Source: Microcella sp. (GTDB taxonomy: Bacteria; Actinomycetota; Actinomycetes; Actinomycetales; Microbacteriaceae). Taken from it: a stretch of 64,000 bases of DNA. Shown piece after piece: positions 24,692 through 34,087 of this stretch. The position numbers were made by a program, and so were the translations under genes. The DNA lies in assembly GCF_025808395.1 (NCBI RefSeq), contig NZ_CP075524.1, positions 1,488,001 to 1,552,000 of the forward strand. The letters run 5' to 3'. How positions within the stretch are numbered: the stretch's first letter is position 1; each line of letters starts with the position of its first letter. Below the pieces are notes generated by a model. That model saw nothing but the letters and a program-made list of their open reading frames with translations. It was not told the origin of the DNA and ran no database searches.

Positions 24692-25833
24692 GCGCCGACC
24701 TCAGCCAAGAATCGCGGACCCTCTCCCCGAGTCGACAACTCAACGGCGGCGCGACCCGAGGCTTGCTTCATGGCCGAGATCTGGTCGGCAGTCAGCGAGT
24801 TCAGTGCACTCGCGAGGTCGGAAGCCTCCCACCCGTCGACGACGATGCCGAGACCAAGGTCGCGCACGAATCCGACGATCTCAGGGCTTTCACCGATCAC
24901 GACTCCCAGGCGGCCCTGCACAGCTTCGAAGAACTTGTTTGGCAATGCGTAGACGTTGTTGGCAAAACGCGGCGGGAAGAAAATCAGCTCGAGGTCGTAC
25001 TCATTGAGCGCTTTGGCGACCTCAGTCACACCGACTGGGTCGCGAAACCGAGCCCGGCCAGCGGCGACGGCCGGATGCCGACGCAGAGGAGCGAGCGACG
25101 TTTCGTCACCCAGCACCATGAGCACCAGACTGAAGCGTGGCTCAAGCAGCATCGCCGCATCAAGCATGATGTCGATGCCGCGCTCGACGGCGGCATAGCC
25201 GTGATGCACGAGCACGATGTGGTCAGGGTCGACCGTAGACGGCTCGAGCTCTTCGTACGGTGCCACGTTGCGAATCACTCCGGGCCGCGTGATCTCGAAC
25301 TCATCGCGATAGAGATTGGCAATGCCTTCGGCGACCGTCAGGTGCTTCGTGAAGACGGGATCGGTCAAGAAGGTGAGAAGCCAATCGTCGTACGGAGCGA
25401 TCAGCATCCGATAGGAGAGGCTCGTGCCGTTGCCCGAGTAAACCTCGTGCAGGTCGAGCACAACCGGCCCGTGGGCAAGGGCTGGCACCACATCGATTAC
25501 CCACGGCAGCAGGTGATGGTCATTGACGATCACGAGGTCGTACTGCTCGCCGTGCAGTTGAGCCGTCGGCATGTGCTTCGAGATGAGTCGCCGAAAACGC
25601 GCGCGGTGGGTCAAGAAGAGATGCATCGCCACCCTAGTGACGAAGCTCGGGTACCCGATGTGAAACTGCTTGCCGGAGGCGTTGGGGTGCTCGGGGCCGC
25701 GGCTCAGCACATCGACGGTGTAGCCCGCACCCTCGAGCCAACGGATTTGATTGGTGACTCGACCGTCGCTGGCAATCGGTGAATAGCAGATAACGAGGGC
25801 ACGTTTCGAGGGCTGGATCGGCTGGCCTGACAC
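24688..25833 (-). CDS. Glycosyltransferase, GT4-like
   Basis: A 381-residue GT-B protein, the fourth member of the DxHE family: ALVICYSPIASDGRVTNQ, DLHEVYSGNG, VAEGIANLYRDEF, LVHHGYAAVERG, LPNKFFEAVQGRLGVVIGES. Transcribed alone; divergent from the glutaminase-WbuX fusion about 150 bp away and convergent with the dehydrogenase, where the two stop codons share CTAG. Grouping of these paralogues around the amidation genes suggests they build the amidated part of the glycan; this is inference. Confidence 0.78.
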   Translation of the reverse strand: MSGQPIQPSKRALVICYSPIASDGRVTNQIRWLEGAGYTVDVLSRGPEHPNASGKQFHIGYPSFVTRVAMHLFLTHRARFRRLISKHMPTAQLHGEQYDLVIVNDHHLLPWVIDVVPALAHGPVVLDLHEVYSGNGTSLSYRMLIAPYDDWLLTFLTDPVFTKHLTVAEGIANLYRDEFEITRPGVIRNVAPYEELEPSTVDPDHIVLVHHGYAAVERGIDIMLDAAMLLEPRFSLVLMVLGDETSLAPLRRHPAVAAGRARFRDPVGVTEVAKALNEYDLELIFFPPRFANNVYALPNKFFEAVQGRLGVVIGESPEIVGFVRDLGLGIVVDGWEASDLASALNSLTADQISAMKQASGRAAVELSTRGEGPRFLAEVGA

Positions 25834-25985
25834 TGCACCATCGTATCGGCCTGCACACGCGGCCCCGGGCGGGCCCGCCGCTCATTTCGGCCCGACGAGC
25901 GTGGCATGATTGTTCGCTGGGCGTGCTCGCGTCGCTTCGCCTTGCGGTGTGCACTGCGTCGGCCCCGAGAATCGGAGAAAAACCT

Positions 25986-27809
25986 ATGTGCGGAATCTTT
26001 GGCTTCATCGGCCAGGAGAAACTCGACTCCTCGTCGGCCAAGATTCTCGTCAAGCACGCGCAGCAGCGTGGCCGCGATTCGAGCGGTATGGTCATTCACG
26101 GCACAGGCGGGTATCACGCGTATCGCGCTGACGAGCCGATCGACCGACTGCTCAAGCGCATTCCTCCGCTCGGCCACTTGTTCTTCGGGCACAGCCGCCT
26201 CGTCACCAACGGAACGGCCGACAACCAGCCGGTCTCTCGCGAACAAGTCGTGGTGCTGCACAACGGCATCATCGTCAATCACGAAGCGCTGTGGTCGGTA
26301 ATCGGCAAGAGCCCCACGCTCGAGATCGACACCGAGATCATCCCGGCGATCATCGCTTCGCACCTCGACGATGGCGGCACCATCGAGACGGCCGCCGAGC
26401 GTGTGCTGAGCCTCGCTGTGGGCGTTGTCGCGTGCGCTGCTCTCGTGCCCCGACTCGGCAAACTGCTGCTCTTCTCGAACAACGGCAGCCTCTACGTCGG
26501 CGACAAGGCTGATGGAGTGGTCTTCTCGTCTGAGCGCTACCCGCTCGAGCAGATCAACGCCGAGAACATTCGCCAGGTGCGCCACGATGTCGAGATCGTT
26601 GATGTTCCAGCGCAAGATGCCGCAGTGGAGCTGACCGAGTGGAAAGACCGCTCGTTCAACCTCGTGCCGGGTCTCGGAATCTCGGCCGAAGAAGAGGCGC
26701 TGCTGATTTATCCGAAGCCCGACTTTCGCCGCTGCACGCGGTGCGTCTTGCCTGAGACGATGCCGTACATCAAGTTCGATGAGCAGGGCGTCTGCAACTA
26801 CTGCCACAACTACAAGCCCCGCAACCACCCTCGGCCCAAAGAAGAGCTGTTTGAGCTCATCGAGCCGTTTCGACGCCAGTCAGGCGATGAAGTGCTGGTG
26901 CCCTTCTCGGGCGGGCGCGACAGCTCGTACGGGCTGCACCTCATCATGCACGAGCTCAAGCTCAAGCCAGTTACCTACACCTATGACTGGGGCATGGTCA
27001 CCGATCTCGGCCGCCGCAACGTCAGTCGCATGTCGGCCAAGCTCGGGGTCGAGAACATCATCGTCGCGGCCGACATCACGAAGAAGCGCGAGTACATTCG
27101 CCGCAACCTGAACGCCTGGCTGAAGTCGCCCCACCTCGGCATGCTGAGCGTGCTGACCGCCGGGGACAAGCACTTCTTTCGGCATATCGAGACACTCAAG
27201 CGTCAGACGGGCGTCACCCTGAACCTCTGGGGAATCAACCCGCTCGAGGTCACGCACTTCAAGGCAGGCTTTCTCGGGGTTCCGCCGGACTTCGCCGAAG
27301 AGCGCGTCTACAGCCACGGCGGCATGAAGCAGTTGCGCTATCAGAGCCTGCGTTTCAAGGCTATGCTGCAGAGCCCGGGGTACTTCAACAGCTCGATTCC
27401 AGACACTCTCCTCGGCGAGTACTACCGCAGCTTCACGACTAAGACCGACTACTTCCACATCTTCGACTACTGGCGCTGGGATGAGAAGCTCATCGACGAC
27501 ACGCTCTTGAGCGAGTACGACTGGGAACGCGCGCCCGACACTCAGACGACCTGGCGCATCGGCGACGGCACGGCGGCGTTCTACAACTACGCGTACTACA
27601 CGATCGCTGGCTTCACTGAGCACGATACGTTCCGCAGCAACCAGGTGCGCGAAGGTGACATGACGCGCGAAGAGGCGCTGCTCCTCGTCGAAGAAGAGAA
27701 CACACCGCGATACCCGAACCTCAAGTGGTACCTCGATGTCGTCGGCGTCGATTTCACCCACGCGATCACCGCCGTAAATCAAGCTCCGCGGCTCTACAAA
27801 GAGCTCTAG
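25986..27809 (+). CDS. Class II glutaminase fused to N-acetyl sugar amidotransferase (WbuX domain)
   Basis: 607 residues in two parts. Residues 1-200 are an Ntn-type (class II) glutaminase: Cys2 as nucleophile after Met removal in MCGIFGF, RGRDSSG at 29-34, GHSRLVTNG at 68-76 and LHNGIIVNH at 91-99, as in GlmS and asparagine synthetase. Residues 247-607 are a WbuX domain with an intact cysteine cluster (Cys250, Cys253, Cys270, Cys273) and PP-loop SGGRDSS at 308-314. ATG 25986 has GGAG eight bases upstream and puts the Cys at position 2; the longer frame is not credible. One polypeptide would thus supply ammonia and amidate a sugar, without HisH/HisF. Substrate unknown. Confidence 0.87.
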   Translation: MCGIFGFIGQEKLDSSSAKILVKHAQQRGRDSSGMVIHGTGGYHAYRADEPIDRLLKRIPPLGHLFFGHSRLVTNGTADNQPVSREQVVVLHNGIIVNHEALWSVIGKSPTLEIDTEIIPAIIASHLDDGGTIETAAERVLSLAVGVVACAALVPRLGKLLLFSNNGSLYVGDKADGVVFSSERYPLEQINAENIRQVRHDVEIVDVPAQDAAVELTEWKDRSFNLVPGLGISAEEEALLIYPKPDFRRCTRCVLPETMPYIKFDEQGVCNYCHNYKPRNHPRPKEELFELIEPFRRQSGDEVLVPFSGGRDSSYGLHLIMHELKLKPVTYTYDWGMVTDLGRRNVSRMSAKLGVENIIVAADITKKREYIRRNLNAWLKSPHLGMLSVLTAGDKHFFRHIETLKRQTGVTLNLWGINPLEVTHFKAGFLGVPPDFAEERVYSHGGMKQLRYQSLRFKAMLQSPGYFNSSIPDTLLGEYYRSFTTKTDYFHIFDYWRWDEKLIDDTLLSEYDWERAPDTQTTWRIGDGTAAFYNYAYYTIAGFTEHDTFRSNQVREGDMTREEALLLVEEENTPRYPNLKWYLDVVGVDFTHAITAVNQAPRLYKEL

Positions 27810-27824
27810 AGACACAGAACCTTC

Positions 27825-27841
27825 GGCGGCACGCGGCCGCC
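27825..27841. terminator. GC hairpin between convergent genes
   Basis: GGCGGC (27825-27830) pairs with GCCGCC (27836-27841) around ACGCG, 15 bases after the stop of the fusion gene and touching the stop of the opposing DUF2142 gene. No T-run. Confidence 0.4.
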
Positions 27842-29409
27842 TAAACGGGAACGTGATCGCGGTGTGACGGAGACCCTGCGACTGCTCGACCCAGAAGCTC
27901 CCTCCACAGGGTAGCGAGCAACCCCACGAACGCGAGCGCACCGATCACCCACAACGCAGTGGGCCCCAAGGGCGATCCCTGCCACCACCACTCCGCACCA
28001 GCGTCTAGGTTGAGCCCTTGCTGATCGACGCCGGTGACGTACCGGCGAATGTTCACCTGCAACGCCACCAGGTTGGCAACGGCGAGCGCGGTGAAGATCG
28101 TGAAGGTTTGCACGCGGGTGAAGCGAAGTCGAGAATTCGCGGGGTCGGTCACGAGAAGAAAACCGAACAGCACGATGAGCGGCAAGAGGTATCGCGGCTG
28201 CAGGTTCTCGCCCACTTGGTTGCCGCCCACTGTCAAGACGTAGACCGGCAGCGCGACGAGCACGACCAGGACCCCCCCAGTGGCAATCGCCTTCCGAATG
28301 CTGAGCCGACCGATGCCAGCGAATCCGACAGCGATGAACGCCGCCGTTGCCGCCCAGACGACGATCGCGGGCATCTGAGTATCAAGCCATCCGAGCGCCC
28401 ACGACCCCCACACTCCAGTCCAGAGAAACGGCAACATCAACAGGTTGTACGCGGCAAGTGCGAAGCCCCCCTCGGGAGCATCCACCCCGATGCCAGCGAT
28501 CGGGTCACCGCCCGGACCCGCTGGACCGCTCGTGAAGCCGGCACTGCCAACCCCGGCCTGACCCGCAGTAGCGAAGAAGATGAAGGCCACGACGACCCCC
28601 GCTGCCGGAAGAATCGCCCGCAACCACCAGACCTTCGTCGGTTGCATCGTGAGAATTGCAGCTGTCACGGTGGCACCCACCACGTAGACCGCCGCGTCGC
28701 CACGGGCGCCCGCCGCCATCAACACCCCGATGGCATACAGCGCGCCCAGCGCCCAGCGGCGCCGACCCGTGACCTCGAACCACCCGAGCAACGCCATAAA
28801 GGCGGTACCGACACCCGTAATGGCCCAGCCACTCGGGTTGTTCGACGCGAGAAGAAACACGCCCAACGGCACCAGAGAGATCAACCAACCCCACAGCAAC
28901 GTTCCTCGACGCGCGGCTGGAAGGAGCACAGCGAGCGCGGTGGCGAGTGTGACGAAGACCGCCGCGTTGAAGACTCGCATCATGAGGGCACTCATCTGCA
29001 AGTCTGACCCAGCGAAGAGGTTCATGACGGCGTAGTAGACCGGCGGGTATTCTCCCCCGAAGTTGCCACGATCTGTCTGCCACGGATCGCCGTCCCAGGT
29101 CTTCCACGCGGTGCCTTCTTGGCATGCGGCGCTGACCTCGGCCCGCTGGGCATAGCAGACGACGTCTCGAAAAGCCGAGGGTACGACCCGACTGCTCTCT
29201 GTCGAGCCAGGCTCGCAGTGCTCGTTGAGCTCTGTGGCGCACCACGTGCTGACGAGGTGGTAGTCATCATCAGGGCTCGCTCCGACGGGCGATGCGAATG
29301 CCCAGCTCGAAAGAGTCAGAAAGGCGAGCACAGGGGCCAGGTAGACCCAGCGGAAACGCCGAACCCTCGATCGCGTTCCCTGCGCTGTCGCGTCACTTGT
29401 CACGATCAC
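27841..29409 (-). CDS. DUF2142 polytopic membrane protein
   Basis: 522 residues. A first hydrophobic helix, then an exposed loop beginning PVGASPDDDYHLVSTWCAT with several cysteines, a GGEYPPVYYAVMN loop, and about ten further helices. P-DD-H followed by YPP-YY is typical of DUF2142, thought to be GT-C-like and often found in actinobacterial cell-wall glycan loci. It may transfer a polyprenyl-phosphate sugar on the outer face; the neighbouring DPM1-like enzyme could make that donor. It overlaps the DUF2304 gene by 17 bases. A paralogue lies at 31023. Confidence 0.8.
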   Translation of the reverse strand: MIVTSDATAQGTRSRVRRFRWVYLAPVLAFLTLSSWAFASPVGASPDDDYHLVSTWCATELNEHCEPGSTESSRVVPSAFRDVVCYAQRAEVSAACQEGTAWKTWDGDPWQTDRGNFGGEYPPVYYAVMNLFAGSDLQMSALMMRVFNAAVFVTLATALAVLLPAARRGTLLWGWLISLVPLGVFLLASNNPSGWAITGVGTAFMALLGWFEVTGRRRWALGALYAIGVLMAAGARGDAAVYVVGATVTAAILTMQPTKVWWLRAILPAAGVVVAFIFFATAGQAGVGSAGFTSGPAGPGGDPIAGIGVDAPEGGFALAAYNLLMLPFLWTGVWGSWALGWLDTQMPAIVVWAATAAFIAVGFAGIGRLSIRKAIATGGVLVVLVALPVYVLTVGGNQVGENLQPRYLLPLIVLFGFLLVTDPANSRLRFTRVQTFTIFTALAVANLVALQVNIRRYVTGVDQQGLNLDAGAEWWWQGSPLGPTALWVIGALAFVGLLATLWRELLGRAVAGSPSHRDHVPV

Positions 29410-29737
29410 GCCTCGACCTCTCTAGCTCGAGAGCGAGCTTCTGGACTGCTCGTCGCAACTCGTCCCGAGTCCGCGCCAGCTCAAGGCTGATCTGCATGAG
29501 GAGCAACAAGATGATGAAAAAAGCACCCACGAAGAGCAAATTAATGGGCTGGGCGATACCGAAGAACGCACTCAGCGCGTCGAGCATGCCGGGCCACGCC
29601 GACAGCACGAGCGCCGCGATCGATGCCACCAGCCAGATCACGGCGTACTTCTCGGGGAGCACATACGACCTGAGCAGCAGGATCACTGCGACGAGCAAGA
29701 TCACCGCCATGGCGATCGCCAAGATCTGCGGGGTCAC
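29393..29737 (-). CDS. DUF2304 small membrane protein
   Basis: A 114-residue protein with three hydrophobic segments (residues about 5-25, 33-53, 65-82) and a charged coiled-coil-like tail (LARTRDELRRAVQKL). LPEKYAVIWL is typical of DUF2304, a family commonly encoded next to DPM1-like glycosyltransferases. The GTG start overlaps the stop of that gene (GTGA), so the two are coupled and may form a complex anchoring the transferase at the membrane. Confidence 0.82.
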   Translation of the reverse strand: MTPQILAIAMAVILLVAVILLLRSYVLPEKYAVIWLVASIAALVLSAWPGMLDALSAFFGIAQPINLLFVGAFFIILLLLMQISLELARTRDELRRAVQKLALELERSRRDRDK

Positions 29738-30477
29738 GCGACGACCTCGCGTGCATCTGCACGCCTCATGGCTCGAAGCTGAGGGGGCGCGCTGCGAACG
29801 CTGGCAAGCCCGAGGATCAACAGGATTCTTCCCGTATAGAGCGTCGCTCTCAGAATCGACTGCGAAGGGGCGCCGCCAGCCCTCTCGTTCATCACCACTG
29901 GGATCTCGCGCACGGTCAGATTCTGACGAGCCGCCATCACGATCGACTCTACGGTGTCACCGAGCCACTCGACCGGGTAGTGCTCAGAGAACACCGCAAG
30001 CGCCCGCGGGCCCGCAATGCGAAAGCCACTCGTCGCGTCAGTGATCCGCGTGCGGGCGTAGGCAGACACCACCCACGAGATGAGACGCTGAACGCCTCTC
30101 CGCGCCGCCGAAGACTTGAATGTTCCGCCTTCGGCGAATCTGCTCCCGATCACGACATCTGCGTCGACCAGCGCAGCAACCAACTCGCTGATGTGCTCGG
30201 GGCGGTGTTGCCCGTCACCATCGAATTGAACAACCGCATCGTACTTGTGCATCACGGCGTACTTGAAGGCTGTGCCCATCGCGGCGCCAACCCCGAGATT
30301 GATGGCGTGCGACACGACACTTGCGCCGCGCGTTCGCGCGATAATCGCCGTCGCATCGCGCGAACCGTCATCGATGATGACGATGTCGCCCATGGGGTGC
30401 ACCCTCGAGAGCGCATCCAGCACGCCGCCGATGGCTTCGGCCTCGTTAAGCGCCGGCACTGCCACGAGAACTCTCAT
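29734..30477 (-). CDS. DPM1-like GT2 polyprenyl-phosphate glycosyltransferase
   Basis: A 247-residue GT-A enzyme: VAVPALNEAEAIGGVL, IIDDGSRDAT, QFDGDGQHRPEH with the metal/donor DxD, and DATSGFRIAGPRAL. It lacks C-terminal membrane helices, matching the short dolichol-phosphate mannose synthase type. It would load a sugar onto a polyprenyl phosphate at the inner face. Start ATG 30477 is taken rather than the frame limit 30558, whose 27 extra residues are Cys/Arg-rich and unlike the family. Confidence 0.84.
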   Translation of the reverse strand: MRVLVAVPALNEAEAIGGVLDALSRVHPMGDIVIIDDGSRDATAIIARTRGASVVSHAINLGVGAAMGTAFKYAVMHKYDAVVQFDGDGQHRPEHISELVAALVDADVVIGSRFAEGGTFKSSAARRGVQRLISWVVSAYARTRITDATSGFRIAGPRALAVFSEHYPVEWLGDTVESIVMAARQNLTVREIPVVMNERAGGAPSQSILRATLYTGRILLILGLASVRSAPPQLRAMRRADAREVVA

Positions 30478-30640
30478 AGTGCTCAGCCTATCGGCGCACC
30501 GAATACAGCACGTCGTGCATCGGTAGGGGTCGTCAGCGTCATAGCACTCAACCCTCAAGTCGCCATAGGGTCACCAGTACCGACCCGGTAGTGCCCACCT
30601 TGCTGGAACCAATTGTCACTATTCCAGACCGTGTGCTGCG

Positions 30641-30991
30641 TCAACCGCGCAGCAACTTCTGCATGGCCTTGCCGCGAGCGAGTTCGTCGACGAGTTTGTC
30701 GAGATAGCGAATCTCGCGCATCGTGACTTCTTCGATCTCTTCGACCCGAACCCCGCAGATGACGCCCGTGATGAGCGACCGCGCTGGGTTCATGCTCGGG
30801 GCCGCGGAGAAGAACGTTTCGAAGTCTGTGCCGTTCTCGAGCACCTCGGCGAGCTGCTCTGCGTCGTAGCCCGTCAGCCACGTGATGATCTCGTCAACTT
30901 CGGCCTTCGTGCGGCCCTTGCGTTCAGCCTTTGTCACGTAGTGCGGATACACGCTCGCGAACGACGTCGTGTAGATGCGGTGCGCGGCCAT
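30641..30991 (-). CDS. DUF2200 family protein
   Basis: A 116-residue soluble protein, IYTTSFASVYPHYVTKAERKG then EVDEIITWLTGY and PARSLITGVICGVRVEEIE, recognisable as the DUF2200 family, whose function is not known to me. It lies alone between two glycan-related membrane genes with gaps of about 160 and 30 bases. Nothing ties it to polysaccharide synthesis, and it may be an unrelated insertion. Confidence 0.75.
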   Translation of the reverse strand: MAAHRIYTTSFASVYPHYVTKAERKGRTKAEVDEIITWLTGYDAEQLAEVLENGTDFETFFSAAPSMNPARSLITGVICGVRVEEIEEVTMREIRYLDKLVDELARGKAMQKLLRG

Positions 30992-31022
30992 GAGTCACCC
31001 TCCCGGTTCGCTGCTGCCTCCA

Positions 31023-32555
31023 TCATCGCGTGGGAACCGCGAGGGGTACAGCAGCGCTGGCGGGATATCGCGCGATCGACGAGATGAGAATCGACACCAG
31101 GAGGGTGTAGGCGAGCGAGCCGAGAATCCAGACGGCGGTCGGCCCGACAGGCCCGTCCCACCACCACTCAAGACCCGCATCGAGGTGGGGGCCAGAGGCA
31201 TCGATTCCGGTGATGTACCGGCGCATGTTGACGTGCAACGCGACGAAATTCGCTGCCGACAGGGCGATGATCACCGTCACCCGTTGAGCGAGCGTCAACA
31301 CGATCGGGCGATCAACCGGTGTGAGCATGAGCAATCCAGCGAGCAAGCCGATCAAGGGCAGCAGATACCGCGACTGCACTTGGTTGCCCACGGCGTCACC
31401 CCCCTGCTGCAGCACGTAGAGCGGCAAAGCAATGAGCGCCGCGATCACGGCCGCGATCACGATCGCCTTGCGCACTGACATGCGCGCCAAGCCCATGAAC
31501 CCGATTGCGACGAACGCCGCCACCGCAGCAGCCGAAACAAACGCCGGCATTGTCGTGTCGAGCCAGCCCAACGCCCAGTCACCCAGCACGCCCGTCCAGA
31601 GCTCTGGCACATTGAGCAGGTTGTAGGCGAATAGACCGAAGCCCTCGAGGTCGGCCACACGATCGACCGTGCTCGCCGACCCCCTCAGCGGATCGACGTA
31701 CGACTGCCCCGTGAACCCGCTCACCCCATTGCGCGAGAAGAACGACGTCAGAAACAGAACGAGGGCGATAAGCCCCACCACGATGGGCAGCACTGAGTCG
31801 CGCACGAAGTGCCGGTGCCTCGCCGCAGACAGCAGCATGACGAGGGCGATAGCGAAACCCGTGAAGATCGCGGCATCGGCTCTCGACCCCGCCCCGATGA
31901 GCGCTGTCACGACGAACAGTGCCGCCAGCGCGCCCTTGCGGCGCCCCTCGGTCTCGTAGTAGCCGAGTAAGGCGATCCACGTCGAGCCGACGCCCATCCA
32001 GGCCCAGACGCTGGGGTTATTGGTGCCGAAGAGAAACAGCCCCATCGGCACCGACGTGAGCAGCCACCCCCACAGCAGCGTCGGCCGGCGGTGCACGGGC
32101 AGCAGCACGAACAGAGCGGTCGTGATGCCCACGAACAGCACGATGGTCAGCATTCGCATCAGCAACGCCGACACCTGCACATCGTCCCCCGTCATGAGCC
32201 CCATGACGGCGTAGAAGAGCGGCGGATACGACCCCGAGAAGTTTCCGCGATCAGTCTCGGTCACCGCCTCGAGCGACCACGACCAGTCGTCACCCTGACA
32301 CGCCGCGCTCTCGGTAGAGTCGAACGCGAAGCACGCGATCTCGGTGAGCACCACCGGCACTGCATGGGTGCCCTCCTCAGAGTTCGGCACGCACGTCTCA
32401 TCTGCGGTCGGCCCGGCACACCAGGCACTCACCAAGTGAAAGTCATCGTCGGGCCCCGCCCCGACCGGCGAGGCGAACGCCCAGGCTGTCAACGTCAGCA
32501 CAGCGAGAACGGGGGCCATAATCAGCAACCAGCCGCGGCGCAGCGAAACCTTCAT
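31023..32555 (-). CDS. DUF2142 polytopic membrane protein (paralogue of 27841)
   Basis: 510 residues with the same plan as the protein at 27841: WAFASPVGAGPDDDFHLVSAW, SGSYPPLFYAVMG, PFATNNPS-like FLFGTNNPSVWAW, and a C-terminal RRYITGIDASGPHLDAGLEW matching RRYVTGVDQQGLNLDAGAEW. The two are clear paralogues flanking the DPM1-like, DUF2304 and DUF2200 genes. Probably an outer-face glycosyltransferase or related membrane enzyme, with the same caveat. Confidence 0.8.
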   Translation of the reverse strand: MKVSLRRGWLLIMAPVLAVLTLTAWAFASPVGAGPDDDFHLVSAWCAGPTADETCVPNSEEGTHAVPVVLTEIACFAFDSTESAACQGDDWSWSLEAVTETDRGNFSGSYPPLFYAVMGLMTGDDVQVSALLMRMLTIVLFVGITTALFVLLPVHRRPTLLWGWLLTSVPMGLFLFGTNNPSVWAWMGVGSTWIALLGYYETEGRRKGALAALFVVTALIGAGSRADAAIFTGFAIALVMLLSAARHRHFVRDSVLPIVVGLIALVLFLTSFFSRNGVSGFTGQSYVDPLRGSASTVDRVADLEGFGLFAYNLLNVPELWTGVLGDWALGWLDTTMPAFVSAAAVAAFVAIGFMGLARMSVRKAIVIAAVIAALIALPLYVLQQGGDAVGNQVQSRYLLPLIGLLAGLLMLTPVDRPIVLTLAQRVTVIIALSAANFVALHVNMRRYITGIDASGPHLDAGLEWWWDGPVGPTAVWILGSLAYTLLVSILISSIARYPASAAVPLAVPTR

Positions 32556-32728
32556 ACAGGAGTAACCTCAAGATCGTCGTCAGATGACGCGAGCTTGGTG
32601 ACCATGTCACCACCGGAAAGCGCGGAATCGCCCGCAGCGAACACCCACAGGCGTCACTGCCCCCCCGACTCGCGCGATTGACAGCGTAAGTGGCCCTGCT
32701 GTGGTGAGGCTGAGCGCCAGTTCCCCGC

Positions 32729-34087
32729 TCAGCGCCGACGCAAGCGTCGACGAACGCGCGACGTCACACCCGAGATGCCCTCGGCTCGCAGATGGTGCAG
32801 CGTCATGCGCGCCGTGTGGCCGAATCCGGCGCTGCGTGCGGCTCGAGCGCCGACACCCATGCCGTCGCGCCCCGCCGTCGCGTCAGCCGCCCGACGAGGG
32901 CTCGCCACCGCGTCGAGCAGCGGCTGCAGCACCACCGACCACACGAATCGCTCGCGCACGCGGGCCACGTTCGCGCGCCACTGGCGCACCTCAGCAGAAT
33001 CGGCGAGCACGCGCACGAGGGCGTCGGCGAGAGCATCCACGTCGTTCGCCGGCACCACGATGCCGAGACCCTCGGTGTCGACCAGCTCGGCGAAGCCGTC
33101 GCCCTCGGTGACCACCATCGGCAGCCCCGCCCACAGGTAGTCGAGAATGCGCGTGCGAAACGAGAACGTCGTCTCGACGTGCACGTGGTGCGTGCTCACC
33201 CCCGCATCGGCCTCGACCAGGTAGGCGCCTCGACGGTCGTAGGGCACCCAGGTGTCGTTGAAGACCACCTCGCGACCCTCGAGACCCAGCGACGTCGCGA
33301 GGTCGAACGACTCGCGCACGATGCCCATCTCGTCGACCCCCGGGTGACGAGTGCCGAGAAAGAAGAGACGGATGCGCGGCTCGCGCTCGCGCGCAACCCC
33401 CACCGCGCGAATCAACGTCAGCGGGTCGAACCAGCTGTACACCCCGCCGCCCCAGATGAGCACCCGCGAGTCGGCCTCGATGCCGGGCACGACGCCGCGC
33501 ATGCCGTTGCCCTCGTCAGCGATCGGTGGGCTCGGCTCGAGCCCGAACGGCACCACGTCGAGCAGCGCGCGCACGTCGCCGTCGTCGGCATAGGTCGCCG
33601 GGTTGAGCCTGCCCAGCCCCGCCAGCTGGCCGAGATAGAACAGGCGCTGGCGCTCGCTCGCGCACAGCACGAGGTCGGCGCGCCGCAACTGGTCGTTGAG
33701 CGCATCGCGCGCGGTCGACACGCGCAGCGCCCACGTCGACGGCGGCAGCTCACGGCCCTGCTCGAGCATCTCGAGGTGCATGGGGTCGTAGGCGTCGGCG
33801 ATGAGCATGCGGTCGGTGCGCGCGATCGTGCGAAACTGCGTGTTCGCGTAGCCCTGAAACAGCACCACCTCGGCCCAGCGCTCGTGCACGGCGATTCCGC
33901 GCTCATCGCCGGGCGCGACCAGAAACATCGGGAACGGCGGCGAGGGATGCTCCGCGCGCGTCGTCGACACCACGCGCACCTCGTGCCCGGCCTCTTGCAG
34001 CGTCAGCGCCATGTTGAACGCGCGAATGGCGGGGCCGGCCATGGCCGCAGCCAGGGGGTCGCCCGTGATGAGCAGCACCCGCGTCAT
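32729..34087 (-). CDS. Glycosyltransferase family 4
   Basis: A 452-residue GT-B protein: VLLITGDPLAAAMAGPAIRAFNMA at the N-terminus, ADAYDPMHLE in the acceptor domain, GGGVYSWFDP and FSFRTRILDYLWAGLPMVVTEGDGFAELV in the donor domain, followed by a basic C-terminal tail of about 50 residues that may bind the membrane. It is coupled by ATGA to the upstream GT2 gene. Substrate not assignable. Confidence 0.8.
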   Translation of the reverse strand: MTRVLLITGDPLAAAMAGPAIRAFNMALTLQEAGHEVRVVSTTRAEHPSPPFPMFLVAPGDERGIAVHERWAEVVLFQGYANTQFRTIARTDRMLIADAYDPMHLEMLEQGRELPPSTWALRVSTARDALNDQLRRADLVLCASERQRLFYLGQLAGLGRLNPATYADDGDVRALLDVVPFGLEPSPPIADEGNGMRGVVPGIEADSRVLIWGGGVYSWFDPLTLIRAVGVAREREPRIRLFFLGTRHPGVDEMGIVRESFDLATSLGLEGREVVFNDTWVPYDRRGAYLVEADAGVSTHHVHVETTFSFRTRILDYLWAGLPMVVTEGDGFAELVDTEGLGIVVPANDVDALADALVRVLADSAEVRQWRANVARVRERFVWSVVLQPLLDAVASPRRAADATAGRDGMGVGARAARSAGFGHTARMTLHHLRAEGISGVTSRVRRRLRRR

